Shown: positions 47,401 through 55,736, counted from the stretch's first letter. The stretch: 64,000 nt of DNA from Alicyclobacillus sp. (GCA_023511725.1 JAIMAY010000002.1:92428-156427); one strand, 5' to 3'. A program made the numbers and translations. Notes: generated by a model not told the origin, from the sequence alone.

Positions 47401-47542
47401 GCTCGACGTCCTTCGCCGTCACGAGGCCGAGGTGGCGGCGACGGTGCTCGCCGAACGGTTTGTGTACGAGCCGATGGAGGGAGATCTGACGAAAACGTGG
47501 GACATCAACGGCCACGAGGCCACCATCACGGTGCGAGGTTGA
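44423..47542 (+). CDS. ileS: isoleucyl-tRNA synthetase, eukaryote-like (type 2)
   Basis: Charges tRNA-Ile. The 1039-aa class I enzyme starts MLRKVDAKEPAKARE and has the ATP site GPPTANGRPHPGH (HPGH at 55-58, in place of HIGH) and KMSKS at about 595-599. The sequence FYEGPPTANG, YYV-type RKAGWDTHGLP and the length of over 1000 residues match the IleRS2 clade (DUF5915 C-terminal part) rather than the common bacterial type of about 920 aa. IleRS2 enzymes are typically resistant to mupirocin, and this is expected here. The start follows the RBS AAAGGAGGTT and the T-box leader. Confidence 0.93.
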   Translation: MLRKVDAKEPAKAREARVLEFWKAHDVFRESERIREGGPEFVFYEGPPTANGRPHPGHVLTRVIKDVYPRYRTMKGYHVFRKAGWDTHGLPVEIEIEKKFGISGKKQIQEFGVERFIRECRNSVFQYEQTWRELTERLGYWVDLDHPYMTLSDDYIESVWHLLKTIYDKGLLVQGHRVSPYCPHCETTLSSHEVAQGYKDVKDLTVTAKFRVKDADGDTPVYILAWTTTPWTLPSNVALAVNAELDYVRIHSPARGEDYWVAADLADHFLQDGDTVVERRTGADLAGIAYEPVFPYVTVPGKRHIVVTSDHVTAESGTGVVHMAPAHGEDDYRVCQEHGVVFINFVDATGCFTDAVGPYAGRFVRDEGLNVDLVKDLAARGLVYEKYRYEHAYPHCWRCDTPLIYYAIDSWFIRTTAVKEQMLANARAVHWLPEHIKEGRMGNFLENLVDWNLSRSRYWGTPLPVWTCNQCGHRVCVGSRAELKALAGRLPQELHKPYIDEITWTCECGGTMQRAPEVIDVWFDSGSMPFAQLHYPFENRELFERLFPADFISEAVDQTRGWFYSLLAISTLVKGVAPYKTVVVLGHVVDEEGKKMSKSKGNVIDPFEALDMHGADAMRFYFLSNTQPWNAQRFYHRAVAETKQKFIDILQNVHAFYALYAGIDGFNPAQIPAPPVAERPLMDRWILARLQETIEQVDAGLDRYDATSAARALQRLVDDLSTWYVRRNRERFWAGGMDADKRAAFHTLYEVLATLSKLMAPFTPFIAEEIYQNVVRSAYPEAPISVHLCDFPTADPALLDKTLLREMEVVVDVVEAGRHLRNEAKIKTRQPLSVLYAPTSARSVLEKYEDVVLDELNVKRIEYRELDQLATPELYLNLKAVGQAYGRLVPVLNAAAKSATRDVIDQFRQNGEVMLEGQRITQEMAEIRWHPSFTGVITVDARGYVGLDTTLTPELVEEGLVRELISKMQMMRKEVDYGVTRRVSFSVTGDPALLDVLRRHEAEVAATVLAERFVYEPMEGDLTKTWDINGHEATITVRG

Positions 47543-47620
47543 ACGCGCGGGCATACGCCGCGTGGCGCTCCGCCTGAACCCGGAGCGGCATCAAAGACCT
47601 TCTCCGGTGCCCCGACGTGC

Positions 47621-47651
47621 GCTGGGCGAGGATCATGCATCCTCGCCCAGC
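47621..47651. terminator. bidirectional hairpin between ileS and the exonuclease gene
   Basis: A 13-bp perfect stem GCTGGGCGAGGAT/ATCCTCGCCCAGC with a 5-nt loop. It overlaps the last codons of the exonuclease gene and has no T-run, so its termination strength is uncertain. Confidence 0.4.
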
Positions 47652-48280
47652 AGTTGTTTCAGCGCCGCGAACGGGTTGTTCTCCAGTTTGCCATCCGAGT
47701 ACACCAACTGGCTGCGCAGCTCGATGAAGCGGTTGCGTTTAAACTCGAACGTTGGATGATCCGGCGTGTAGATGGCGAGCAGCACCCGGAGCGCGTTGAT
47801 GGCGTCCGCCATCGCATCGTGCGCCTGCCCGAGAGGCTGAATGCCGAGCAGTTCCATGGCGTCCTTGAGCCCGATGGCGCGGGGAAATTTGAAGTACTCG
47901 CAGAACATCTTCTGGATGTCGTTGTAGTTGCACAGCCACTCGGGGCTGAGTCCGTGGCGCCGGCACTCCTCCGCCAGAATATCCTTGTCCGAAAGCGACC
48001 ATGAGAGCAGGAAGTAATCCTCACCCATCCACTCCCGGAACCGCTCCAGCACCTTGGGTGAAGGCTCCGCATCCGCCACGTCCTCGTTGGTGATCCCGGT
48101 GAAGGCGGTGGTGCGTGGAGTCAATCGCTGACCCGGGTTGACGAAAGCCATGAACGTATCGACGATGCCAAACTCGTTGTTCTCAAACTCGACCTTGAGC
48201 GCGCCAATCTGGATCAGTCTGGGTGGCCCCTGGTGCATGCGGACGACCGTCGTCTCGAGATCATGGACAATCAGTATCAT
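47633..48280 (-). CDS. DEDDh-family 3'-5' exonuclease (KapD-like)
   Basis: A 215-aa DnaQ-type nuclease. Motifs: Exo I VHDLETTVV (Asp6, Glu8), Exo II in LLSWSLSDKDI and Exo III HDAMADAINA. The KapD protein of B. subtilis, an inhibitor of sporulation initiation via KinA, has this domain and length, but a general RNase or exonuclease function is equally possible. ATG 48280 follows GGGAGGG by 6 nt. It converges with ileS through the hairpin at 47621-47651. Confidence 0.85.
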   Translation of the reverse strand: MILIVHDLETTVVRMHQGPPRLIQIGALKVEFENNEFGIVDTFMAFVNPGQRLTPRTTAFTGITNEDVADAEPSPKVLERFREWMGEDYFLLSWSLSDKDILAEECRRHGLSPEWLCNYNDIQKMFCEYFKFPRAIGLKDAMELLGIQPLGQAHDAMADAINALRVLLAIYTPDHPTFEFKRNRFIELRSQLVYSDGKLENNPFAALKQLLGEDA

Positions 48281-48425
48281 GCTCGGCCCTCCCTCTTGAT
48301 ACAGATTACTATACAAGATTTCTGAGCCGGAGGACCATCCGACGTATTCGCCGCCACCCGCGGCAGCGATGGCGATATAATAAGTGGGAAGCCCTGCCGA
48401 CAGCGGGGCCCGAAGGAGGTTCGCG

Positions 48426-49445
48426 ATGTCTGAGCCGTTTGGATCCGCGCGCCGCCCCGAGGCAGCGCACGGCTATCACGACCACACGCACGATGATGAC
48501 CACAGCCACGCCCACGGGCACCATCACTCGCACGGCGACCGCATGTTCCATGTCCATGCGCCGGCGAGCGGATTGCGCCGCGCCTTTTGGTGGACACTGC
48601 TGATCTTCGCCGTGGAGGGCTTGGGTGGCCTGCTGGCCAACAGCCTGGCGCTTTTGTCGGACGCCGGTCATGTGCTGACCGATGTGGCCGCCATCGCGTT
48701 GAGCTGGTACGCGCTGCGGCAATCGGAGCGCCCGCCGACCGAGCGGATGACCTTCGGCTATCACCGCACCGGGATTCTGGCCGCGCTCGCCAATGCGGTG
48801 GCGCTGATCCTCGTCGCGGTGGTGATTGCCTGGGAAGCCTTGCTGCGGCTGCGTCACCCGGTCCCCGTACACAGCACGTGGATGTTCGTGAGTGCCGCCG
48901 TGGGGCTCATCGTCAACCTCAGCCTCGGCTTCAGCCTGCACCGCCATGAGGACCTAGGCGTGCGCAGTGCCATGCTGCACATGCTGGGTGATGCACTCGC
49001 GTCCGCCGGCGTGATTGTGGCAGGCATCTTCATCGCGGTGACCGGCTGGTTCTGGGTGGACCCTGTGCTGAGCGTGGTTATCGCCCTTCTCATCGCCGGT
49101 GGCGCGTGGCGCATCGTGCGTCAGGCCGTCGCCATCCTCATGGAGAGCGCCCCCGCGGACCTGCCGCTGCGAGAGATTGCGGACGTCATTGAATCGGTTC
49201 CGGGCGTGATCGGCGTGCACGACCTGCACCTCTGGAGTCTGGCCGCCGGGCGCCACGCCCTCTCCTGCCATGTGGTACTCGACGGCAACCCGACGCTCGA
49301 GCAGACGCAGCAGATTGTGCGCGAGATTGAACACCGCTTGCGCCATCATCGCATTGACCACGCGACCATCCAGGCGGAGGACATCCACCATCTGCACGAC
49401 AGTTCGCTGCTGTGCTCGGATCCTGGCGGCCCATCCCGCCCTTAA
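48426..49445 (+). CDS. CDF-family zinc/cation exporter (CzcD-like)
   Basis: A 339-aa diffusion facilitator with six helices. The N-terminus has a His/Asp-rich metal-binding segment (HDHTHDDDHSHAHGHHHSHGD, residues about 18-38). Metal sites SDAGHVLTD in helix 2 and HMLGDALAS in helix 5 are conserved. The cytoplasmic C-terminal domain ends with a histidine cluster HHRIDHATI. It probably exports Zn(II) or Co(II). ATG 48426 follows AAGGAGG by 6 nt. A TATAAT at 48376-48381 is a promoter candidate without a clear -35. It faces the rib operon. Confidence 0.93.
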   Translation: MSEPFGSARRPEAAHGYHDHTHDDDHSHAHGHHHSHGDRMFHVHAPASGLRRAFWWTLLIFAVEGLGGLLANSLALLSDAGHVLTDVAAIALSWYALRQSERPPTERMTFGYHRTGILAALANAVALILVAVVIAWEALLRLRHPVPVHSTWMFVSAAVGLIVNLSLGFSLHRHEDLGVRSAMLHMLGDALASAGVIVAGIFIAVTGWFWVDPVLSVVIALLIAGGAWRIVRQAVAILMESAPADLPLREIADVIESVPGVIGVHDLHLWSLAAGRHALSCHVVLDGNPTLEQTQQIVREIEHRLRHHRIDHATIQAEDIHHLHDSSLLCSDPGGPSRP

Positions 49446-49508
49446 AGCGAGAACATCCGGCCCGACGCGGCCGGATGTGTCATTCCCCTGGTACGCGCAA
49501 TCCTAAGC

Positions 49509-49976
49509 TCAGCTCCGCAGCAGACGCGCCAACTGGGCCATCTCGATTGCGGCGACCGCCGCTTCCCAGCCCTTGTTGCCCGCTTTCGTCCCCGCACGTT
49601 CGATGGCCTGTTCGATGGTATCCGTGGTGAGCACGCCAAACACGGCGGGCGTGTCCGTGGTCTGGTTGACTGCCGCCACCCCCTTCGCCGCCTCACCGGC
49701 GACGTAGTCGAAGTGCGGCGTGGCGCCGCGGATCACGCAACCGAGCGCAATCACCGCGTCGTAGCGGCCACTTTTCGCCATCTGCCGCAGCGCGAACGGG
49801 ATCTCGAACGCTCCCGGCACCCACGCGACATCGATGTCGTCCTCGTGAACTCCGTGCCGGCGCAGCGCCTCCAGCGCGCCGCCCAGCAGCTTCTCCGTGA
49901 TGAAATCGTTGAAGCGGCTCACCACGATGCCAAACTTCAGCCCCTGTCCGGTCAATGGCCCTTCCAATACGCGCAT
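49509..49976 (-). CDS. ribH: 6,7-dimethyl-8-ribityllumazine synthase
   Basis: Joins 5-amino-6-ribitylaminouracil and dihydroxybutanone phosphate to lumazine, and forms the icosahedral shell. The 155-aa protein has [22 protein letters not shown] and the histidine motif GATPHFDYV (the catalytic His about residue 88). ATG 49976 follows AAGGAG. It ends the ribD-ribE-ribBA-ribH order and lies 38 bp after ribBA. Confidence 0.97.
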   Translation of the reverse strand: MRVLEGPLTGQGLKFGIVVSRFNDFITEKLLGGALEALRRHGVHEDDIDVAWVPGAFEIPFALRQMAKSGRYDAVIALGCVIRGATPHFDYVAGEAAKGVAAVNQTTDTPAVFGVLTTDTIEQAIERAGTKAGNKGWEAAVAAIEMAQLARLLRS

Positions 49977-50014
49977 GCTGTGTCTCCTTCCTGCATCCAA
50001 GACGGCCCGCCACC

Positions 50015-51205
50015 TCACAGGTGCAGCAGGTGGCCCATCTTCTCCTTCTTGGTGATCAAATACTGTTCGTTGTAGGGATTGCGGTCGACCTCCAGCGGCA
50101 CGCGCTCGACAACCCGCAGCCCGTGCCCCTCAATGCCCTTCACTTTGCGCGGATTGTTGGTGAGCAGCCGCATTTGGCGCACGCCCAGGTCATAGAGGAT
50201 CTGTGCGCCAATCCCGTAATCCCGAAGATCAGCGGCGAAGCCGAGGCGATGATTCGCCTCCACCGTATCCGCACCCTCGTCCTGCAGCGCATACGCGCGA
50301 ATCTTGTTGAGCAGCCCAATCCCGCGCCCTTCCTGGCGCAGGTAGAGCAGCACACCGCGGTCCGCCTCCCCAATCTGACGTAGCGCAGCACGCAGTTGCG
50401 GCCCGCAGTCGCAGCGCAGCGAGCCGAACGCGTCGCCGGTCAAGCACTCGGAGTGAACCCGCACCAATGTCGGTCGCTCGTCGATTTCGCCTTTGACCAA
50501 CGCGATGTGCTCCTTGTCGTCCAGCAGGTTGGTGTACACGACAGCGCGGAACACACCGTACGGCGTGGGCAGCATCGCCTCCGCCTCACGCTGCACAAGC
50601 TTCTCGGTGCGCTTGCGATAGGCGATGAGGTCCGCGATGGAGATCAGCTTGAGCCCGAACCGCTTCGCCAACTGTTCGAGCTGCGGCAGCCGCGCCATGG
50701 TACCATCCTCATTGAGGATCTCGCAGATCACGCCGACCTCTGGCTCGCCCGCCAAGCGGGCCAGATCCACCGCCGCTTCGGTGTGACCCGCGCGACGAAG
50801 CACACCGCCCGGCTTGGCCACGAGCGGGAAGATGTGCCCCGGCCGGCGGAAATCCTCGGGCCGGCTGTCCTCCGCGACGATGGCGGCGATGGTCCGCGCC
50901 CGTTCGTGGGCGGAGATGCCGGTGTGGGTGGAGGCGTGATCGACCGATACCGTGAAGGCCGTGCCGTGCGGGTCCGTGTTCCGCTCGACCATCGCCGGGA
51001 AGCCCAAGCGGCGCGCGCGCTGCTCCGTCACAGGTACGCAGAGCAGGCCACGACCATGCGTGATCATGAAGTTCACCACGGACGCGTCCGCCCTCGAGCC
51101 GAGCGCGATGAAATCACCCTCGTTCTCGCGGTCCTCATCGTCCACCACAATCACAATCCGGCCCTGCTTGAGATCCTCGAGCGCCGATTCGATGCTGTCA
51201 AACAT
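50015..51205 (-). CDS. ribBA: bifunctional 3,4-dihydroxy-2-butanone-4-phosphate synthase / GTP cyclohydrolase II
   Basis: Two early riboflavin steps in one protein of 396 aa. The N-terminal half (about 1-200) has the DHBP synthase pattern [11 protein letters not shown] and the C-terminal half (about 205-396) the GTP cyclohydrolase II zinc cysteines in [17 protein letters not shown]. Length and order match Bacillus RibBA. ATG 51205 follows GAAGGGAT. It lies 15 bp after ribE and is coupled to it in the same transcript. Confidence 0.97.
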   Translation of the reverse strand: MFDSIESALEDLKQGRIVIVVDDEDRENEGDFIALGSRADASVVNFMITHGRGLLCVPVTEQRARRLGFPAMVERNTDPHGTAFTVSVDHASTHTGISAHERARTIAAIVAEDSRPEDFRRPGHIFPLVAKPGGVLRRAGHTEAAVDLARLAGEPEVGVICEILNEDGTMARLPQLEQLAKRFGLKLISIADLIAYRKRTEKLVQREAEAMLPTPYGVFRAVVYTNLLDDKEHIALVKGEIDERPTLVRVHSECLTGDAFGSLRCDCGPQLRAALRQIGEADRGVLLYLRQEGRGIGLLNKIRAYALQDEGADTVEANHRLGFAADLRDYGIGAQILYDLGVRQMRLLTNNPRKVKGIEGHGLRVVERVPLEVDRNPYNEQYLITKKEKMGHLLHL

Positions 51206-51220
51206 GCGCCATCCCTTCTT

Positions 51221-51808
51221 TCATCGTGTCAACAGGCGTTCCACGTATTTGGCGAGCAGATCGCATTCCAGATTGAATCGCCAGTCCGCCGGCACCCGCA
51301 GCAGCGTCGTGTGGTCCCCGGTGTGCGGGATGATGGACACCCGAAAGCGCTGGTCAGCGGCATCCATCACCGTCAGACTCACCCCGTCGATACACACGGA
51401 CCCTTTCTCCACAACGTATTTCATCCATTCGGCGGGCGCCTCGAAGGTCAGCACCACGGCGTTGCCCTCGGGTTCGCGGGACACCAGCCGGATGGTCGTG
51501 TCCACGTGGCCCGAGACCACGTGCCCGCCCAGCCGGTCGGATAGCCGCAGGGCACGTTCCAGATTGACGGGCATGCCCGGCCGCAGGTCCCCCAGATTGG
51601 TGCGCCGCAGCGTCTCCGGGACAGCGTCGACCGCGAACTCATCATCGCCGAGCGCCGTCACCGTGAGACACACACCGTTGACCGCGATGCTGTCGCCGAG
51701 CTTGGTGCCGTCCAGCACGTGCTGTGCCGCCAGCACCAGCCTGGCCCCCTCGTTGCGGCGCTCCAGCCGCCTCAGTTCACCCACTTCCTCAATCAGACCC
51801 GTGAACAT
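51221..51808 (-). CDS. ribE: riboflavin synthase alpha chain
   Basis: Dismutates two molecules of lumazine into riboflavin and the pyrimidine precursor. The 195-aa protein has two lumazine-binding repeats: MFTGLIEEVG at residues 1-10 and, about residues 95-110, GHVVSGHVDTTIR. ATG 51808 follows GGAGAGATGGAGG; the longer frame is not supported. The start overlaps the ribD end by 20 bp. Confidence 0.96.
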   Translation of the reverse strand: MFTGLIEEVGELRRLERRNEGARLVLAAQHVLDGTKLGDSIAVNGVCLTVTALGDDEFAVDAVPETLRRTNLGDLRPGMPVNLERALRLSDRLGGHVVSGHVDTTIRLVSREPEGNAVVLTFEAPAEWMKYVVEKGSVCIDGVSLTVMDAADQRFRVSIIPHTGDHTTLLRVPADWRFNLECDLLAKYVERLLTR

Positions 51809-52925
51809 CCTCCATCTCTCCTTCGTACCGCGGGCGGGCCCACAGGCACAGGTCCGTACCATGCGTGGTCACCCGCTCCACCTCCAGCGGCACCGCGTCC
51901 GCCATCGTCCGTGGTCCAAGACCTGTCAGCGCCGGGATGCCGCCGCCGAGCAGCTTGGGCGCGATGAAGTAGATGACTTTATCCACCAACCGCCGCTTCA
52001 ACAGGGCACTCACCAGCGTGCTGCCGCCCTCAACGAGCACCTCGTTGATCCCCTCGTCCGCCAGCCGCTGCACCGCCACCGCGAGGTCCACCCGCCCATC
52101 CGGGCCGGCTGCCACCGGCGCAATCTCCGCCCCCGCGTCGCGCAGCCGCCGCGCCCCATCTGTGGCCGCCGCCTCCGCCGTCGTCACCACCAGCGTGCGC
52201 CCGGGTTCACGCAACATGCGCGCCGAGACGGGCAGGCGCAGGCGGCTGTCGAACACGACGCGCAGCGGCTGCCGGGCGGGGGTGGCGGGGCCGGATCGGA
52301 CCGTGAGCCGAGGATCGTCCGCCAAGGCGGTGCCGATTCCGACGGCGATGGCGGCATGCTGACGCCGCAGCTCCTGCACCAGCGCGCGCGAAGACGCGCC
52401 GGTGACATACTGGCTGTGCCCCGTCTCGGCGGCGATGTAGCCGTCAAGCGTGGCCGCGCACTTCCACACCACCTGTGGCCGCCCGCGCAGAATGCGGGAC
52501 CGGAAGCCCTCGTTCTGCCGCTGAGCCTCTTCGGCCAGGACACCGCTCACGACCTCGATGCCCGCGGCGCGCAACCTGGCAACGCCTCGACCCGACACGC
52601 GCGGGTCCGGGTCCTCCGCAGCAATGACCACCCGACGCACCCCCGCCGCGACGAGGGCGTCTGCGCAGGGCGGTGTGCGGCCGTAGTGACTGCACGGCTC
52701 GAGCGTCACGTAGACCGTCGCACCCGCGGCGCGCTCCCCCGCCATCCGCAGGGCGTGTACCTCGGCGTGTGGCGTTCCCGCGCGCAGATGGGCGCCTTGG
52801 CCGATGATCTCGCCATCTTTGACGATCACGCAGCCCACGAGCGGGTTGGGCGACGTCTGCCCGCGTCCGAGTTCGGCGAGTTGTAACGCCATTCTCATCA
52901 GACTCTCGTCGTCCAGCGCAGGCAC
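51789..52925 (-). CDS. ribD: bifunctional riboflavin-specific deaminase/reductase
   Basis: Deaminates diaminohydroxyphosphoribosylaminopyrimidine and reduces the side chain. The 378-aa protein has the cytidine-deaminase-type zinc motif HAEVHAL and TLEPCSHYGRTPPC at the N-terminus, and the RibD reductase domain with VVFDSRLRLP in the second half. The first residues are LDDESLMRMALQLAE. GTG 52925 directly follows GGGAGG with no spacer. A CTG at 52916 has an 8-nt gap and is an alternative. The gene stands behind the FMN riboswitch. Confidence 0.95.
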   Translation of the reverse strand: MPALDDESLMRMALQLAELGRGQTSPNPLVGCVIVKDGEIIGQGAHLRAGTPHAEVHALRMAGERAAGATVYVTLEPCSHYGRTPPCADALVAAGVRRVVIAAEDPDPRVSGRGVARLRAAGIEVVSGVLAEEAQRQNEGFRSRILRGRPQVVWKCAATLDGYIAAETGHSQYVTGASSRALVQELRRQHAAIAVGIGTALADDPRLTVRSGPATPARQPLRVVFDSRLRLPVSARMLREPGRTLVVTTAEAAATDGARRLRDAGAEIAPVAAGPDGRVDLAVAVQRLADEGINEVLVEGGSTLVSALLKRRLVDKVIYFIAPKLLGGGIPALTGLGPRTMADAVPLEVERVTTHGTDLCLWARPRYEGEMEDVHGSD

Positions 52926-52991
52926 CTCCCGTCACAGCCTTTGCGCGGTGGCCGGCCTGGCGCATCGGCACAAACATCGAAGATGCACACC

Positions 52992-53020
52992 AAAAAAGCC
53001 CCCGGCGCACTCCGGGGGCT
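52992..53020 (-). terminator. terminator of the FMN riboswitch
   Basis: AGCCCCCGG/CCGGGGGCT stem with a GAGTGCG-type loop, followed on the minus strand by TTTTTT (52996 downward). It lies between the FMN aptamer and ribD. Confidence 0.85.
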
Positions 53021-53201
53021 GCTTGGGCATGTGAAAGTCGCAGTAGCAAGCGGTGGCTCGTCCCGCCGAGCGGTGCGTCGACATGCATCCGCCGGACAAT
53101 ACTTCGCGTTGCGAAACATCGGGGACGTACCAGCTAGGACCATTGTCGACCCGAATTGTCCCGCACGGGTCTCAACGGCCACCGCAGGCTGCCGCAACCT
53201 T

Positions 53202-53352
53202 CCTTCTCCCATCCGGACTATACCGTCGGTACTGGAATCTCACCAGTTCCTGCCTTACGGCTCGTGGACTTCGCACCGGCCGGTCGGTTGGGCCGTGCGT
53301 CACCACCGATCGGGAATTGGCGCACCGTGCGCCTCACCCTGCCCCGAAGGAA
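53202..53352 (-). promoter_or_regulatory. FMN riboswitch (RFN element)
   Basis: On the minus strand the conserved RFN blocks appear in order: CTTCGGGGCAGGGTGAGGC, AATTCCCGA, CCAACCG, GCGAAGTCCACGAGC, AGGAACTGGTGAGATTCC, and CCGACGGTATAGTCCGGATGG. P1 closes with CTTC/GAAG. It controls the rib operon by termination at 52992-53020. Confidence 0.96.
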
Positions 53353-53379
53353 AGTGCGGTGTTGCATCCTGTTGCCCTC

Positions 53380-53408
53380 ATCATATTGCATCGAACGAGC
53401 AAACGCAA
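53380..53408 (-). promoter_or_regulatory. promoter of the rib operon
   Basis: TTGCGT (53403-53408), 17 bp, TATGAT (53380-53385) on the minus strand, starting near 53372, about 20 nt upstream of the aptamer. Confidence 0.65.
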
Positions 53409-53473
53409 GAATAAGGAAGAGTGAGTGCGCCCGAGCCGTCGCTCAAGCGGTGGTGGTAGGCGCACGGCGCCCC

Positions 53474-53500
53474 GAAATTCGGGGGATACGCCCGAATTTC
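53474..53500. repeat. 10-bp perfect inverted repeat
   Basis: GAAATTCGGG, 7-nt spacer, CCCGAATTTC between the rib promoter and the KimA promoter. It is upstream of the KimA -35 and may be an operator. It has no T-run on either side. Confidence 0.5.
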
Positions 53501-53516
53501 CGGCGAAAATCAAGGT

Positions 53517-53546
53517 TTGCAGAGGTGATTGCCGCTGGTGTACATT
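53517..53546 (+). promoter_or_regulatory. promoter candidate of the KimA-type gene
   Basis: TTGCAG (53517-53522), 18 bp, TACATT (53541-53546), about 44 nt before the start codon. Moderate match to the consensus. Confidence 0.4.
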
Positions 53547-53589
53547 CTAGCCATTGATGCACAGATAACTCGACGGAGTGGAGACGACC

Positions 53590-55470
53590 ATGCTGTCCAC
53601 CTTTAAACGCTGGCTGCTCGGCAGGCCCCTGAAGACACGCGAGCACCAGCACGTGAAGATCGGCATCCTGCGGGGTATGGCCGTGATGACCCCAGATGCC
53701 CTGTCGAGCGTCGCGTACGCGACGGACCAGATGGAGTACGTGCTGGCCGCGCTGATTGCGGTGGGCGTATCGCGGCAGTACGTGACGAATGTGCTGGGCT
53801 TCTCGATGCTCGGCACGCTGATCATCGCCGGCCTCGCGTTTTTGCTCTACTTCGCATACCGCAACATCATCCGCCACTACCCGCTGGGAGGTGGCGCGTA
53901 TGCCATCGGTTTGCACGATCTCGGGCGCTGGTGGGGACTGTCCGCCGCCTCCACGCTGATTGTCGGATACACGCTGACGGTGGCGGTCTCGGTGGCCGCG
54001 GGCGTGGATGCCATTGGACCGGTGATCCCGTTTGTGGGTCACCACAAACTGTGGTTCAACATCCTGGTCACGATCGTGATCATGGTGGTCAACCTGCGCG
54101 GCACCAACGAATCCGCCTCCGTGTTCGTGCCGTTCACCTACATCTTCATTGGCAGCATCTTCGTGATGGGTGTGGCGGGCGTGATTGAAGCCCTCCGCCA
54201 TCCTGCCGCCGTGCACGTGCCGAGCATCGCCGGAATGCATGCCGTGCAGGGTATGACGCTGTTTCTGTTCCTCAAGATGTTTGCCAGCGGCTGCTCGGCG
54301 CTGACCGGTGTGGAGGCGGTGTCCAACTCCGTACCCGTGTTTCGGGAACCTTCCGTCAAGCGGGCACAGCGTCTGCTGCTGCTTCTGGTGAGTACGCTGA
54401 GCCTGTTGTTCCTGATTGTCTCCGGGCTCGCCATGCTGCACGGGCTCACGTACAATCCGGAGGTTCCGCTGATCAACCAGGAGGCCATGGCTGTGTTTGG
54501 CACACACGGGGTCGGCTACGTGGCGACGGTCATCATCTCGTTCGCCACCATGGCCATCCTGGCCATCGCCGCCAACACGGCATTCAGCGGCTGTCCCGCC
54601 CTCTGGTCGTCGATGGCGCGTGACGGGTACATGCCCCGCTGGATGATGCACAAGGGAGACAGGCTCGTCTACAGCAACGGGATTGTGTTCCTGACCTTCA
54701 TGTCGCTGCTGCTCACCATCGCCTTCCGCGGTCAGGTCTCGAAGCTGATCCCGCTGTACGGCGTCTCGGTCTTCTACACATTCACGGTGTCGCAGCTGGG
54801 CATGTTGGTGCGGCAACTGCGCGAGCGCGGGCCGAATTGGCTGCCGGCATCCATTGGCAATGCCTTCGGGGTGCTGCTGACCGGTCTGGCCTGCGTGACC
54901 TTCCTGGTGACACGCTTTTTGGACGGGGCTTGGCTGGTGCTGGTCTGCATCCCGCTGATGGTGCTCATGTTCATCAAGGTGCAGGAGCATTACGAGCAGA
55001 TTCGGCGGGATCTTCGGTACGATTTCTCCGTCCCCTTTTGTACGGAGGAACCGGGGATCACGATTGTTCCCATCGCCTCGGTGAACAAGGCGTCCGTCAA
55101 TGCGCTGCGTTACGCTGTGACGAACTTTAAGAACGTGATTGCCGTGACGGTGGTGACAGGTGATTCGGAGGAGGCGATGGAGCGAGCCACGCGCAAGATT
55201 GAAGCGGATTGGGAGAAGCTCAACCCGGGAATCCGTCTCATCGTCATCCATTCGCAGTACAGATCCGTTGCACGGCGGCTGCAGAGATTCGTCGACTTCG
55301 AACTGGAAAAGTACAAGCCCGAGAACATCACCATCGTCATCCCGCAGTTCATCACGCGGCGTTGGTGGCACAAACTGCTGCACAACAAGACCGGCGGGAT
55401 CCTGCTCGCGTGGCTCGTGCTGAACAAGTCCATCAAGGTGGTGACCGTTCCCTTCCGCCTCTCCAAGTGA
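53590..55470 (+). CDS. KimA-type potassium permease (APC superfamily)
   Basis: A 626-aa membrane protein with about 12 helices and a soluble C-terminal domain of about 160 residues. Near the N-terminus GRPLKTREHQHVKIG and TPDALSSVAYATDQMEYVL match the opening of KimA/YdaO, a proton-potassium symporter that is inhibited by c-di-AMP in B. subtilis. The later helix SGCSALTGVEAVSN is typical. ATG 53590 follows GGAG by 6 nt. I recognised no ydaO-type c-di-AMP riboswitch in the short leader. Other amino acid permeases are possible, but the N-terminal motif favours KimA. Confidence 0.82.
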   Translation: MLSTFKRWLLGRPLKTREHQHVKIGILRGMAVMTPDALSSVAYATDQMEYVLAALIAVGVSRQYVTNVLGFSMLGTLIIAGLAFLLYFAYRNIIRHYPLGGGAYAIGLHDLGRWWGLSAASTLIVGYTLTVAVSVAAGVDAIGPVIPFVGHHKLWFNILVTIVIMVVNLRGTNESASVFVPFTYIFIGSIFVMGVAGVIEALRHPAAVHVPSIAGMHAVQGMTLFLFLKMFASGCSALTGVEAVSNSVPVFREPSVKRAQRLLLLLVSTLSLLFLIVSGLAMLHGLTYNPEVPLINQEAMAVFGTHGVGYVATVIISFATMAILAIAANTAFSGCPALWSSMARDGYMPRWMMHKGDRLVYSNGIVFLTFMSLLLTIAFRGQVSKLIPLYGVSVFYTFTVSQLGMLVRQLRERGPNWLPASIGNAFGVLLTGLACVTFLVTRFLDGAWLVLVCIPLMVLMFIKVQEHYEQIRRDLRYDFSVPFCTEEPGITIVPIASVNKASVNALRYAVTNFKNVIAVTVVTGDSEEAMERATRKIEADWEKLNPGIRLIVIHSQYRSVARRLQRFVDFELEKYKPENITIVIPQFITRRWWHKLLHNKTGGILLAWLVLNKSIKVVTVPFRLSK

Positions 55471-55577
55471 ACGCGCCCCCGGTATTCGCCCGGACATACG
55501 GGCGCAGCCATGCATTGGATGAAAGCAGGGCGCAAGCCAATTCGCCCCACTCCACTGAACTGAGGAGGCGGTAGCGA

Positions 55578-55691
55578 ATGGTCTACGGAGCCTTTGGTCC
55601 GTACACACGTTGGGCGGTCGTGTTTCTGATCATCTTCGTGCTGTTCGTGCTGCTCGTGCCGCCGACGGCCGCCACCGTGGTGGATCCCTGA
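55578..55691 (+). CDS. 37-aa YjcZ-like membrane peptide
   Basis: ATG 55578 follows GAGGAGG by 7 nt. The peptide starts MVYGAFGPYTRW, has a hydrophobic helix (residues about 13-27) and ends TAATVVDP. Small proteins beginning with a Gly/Tyr-rich MxYG segment and one helix, as in the YjcZ family, are found in Bacillus spores and their function is unclear. A strong hairpin at 55708 follows. Confidence 0.6.
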   Translation: MVYGAFGPYTRWAVVFLIIFVLFVLLVPPTAATVVDP

Positions 55692-55707
55692 AGCATTCGG
55701 CGCATGA

Positions 55708-55736
55708 CAGGCCCCGCCGGTCACCGGCGGGGCCTG
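55708..55736. terminator. hairpin after the small peptide gene
   Basis: CAGGCCCCGCCGG/CCGGCGGGGCCTG stem, 13 bp with a 3-nt loop. A short pyrimidine tract follows on the plus strand. It may also terminate the AbrB-like gene from the other side. Confidence 0.55.

Noticed and set aside
53409..53589. c-di-AMP riboswitch before the KimA-type gene
   Set aside because: The leader from the predicted start is under 50 nt and the whole gap lacks the ydaO blocks.
53443..55608. 721-codon minus-strand open frame rich in His, Gln and Arg
   Set aside because: Antisense to the KimA-type permease, no ribosome site, no recognised domain and composition of a shadow frame.
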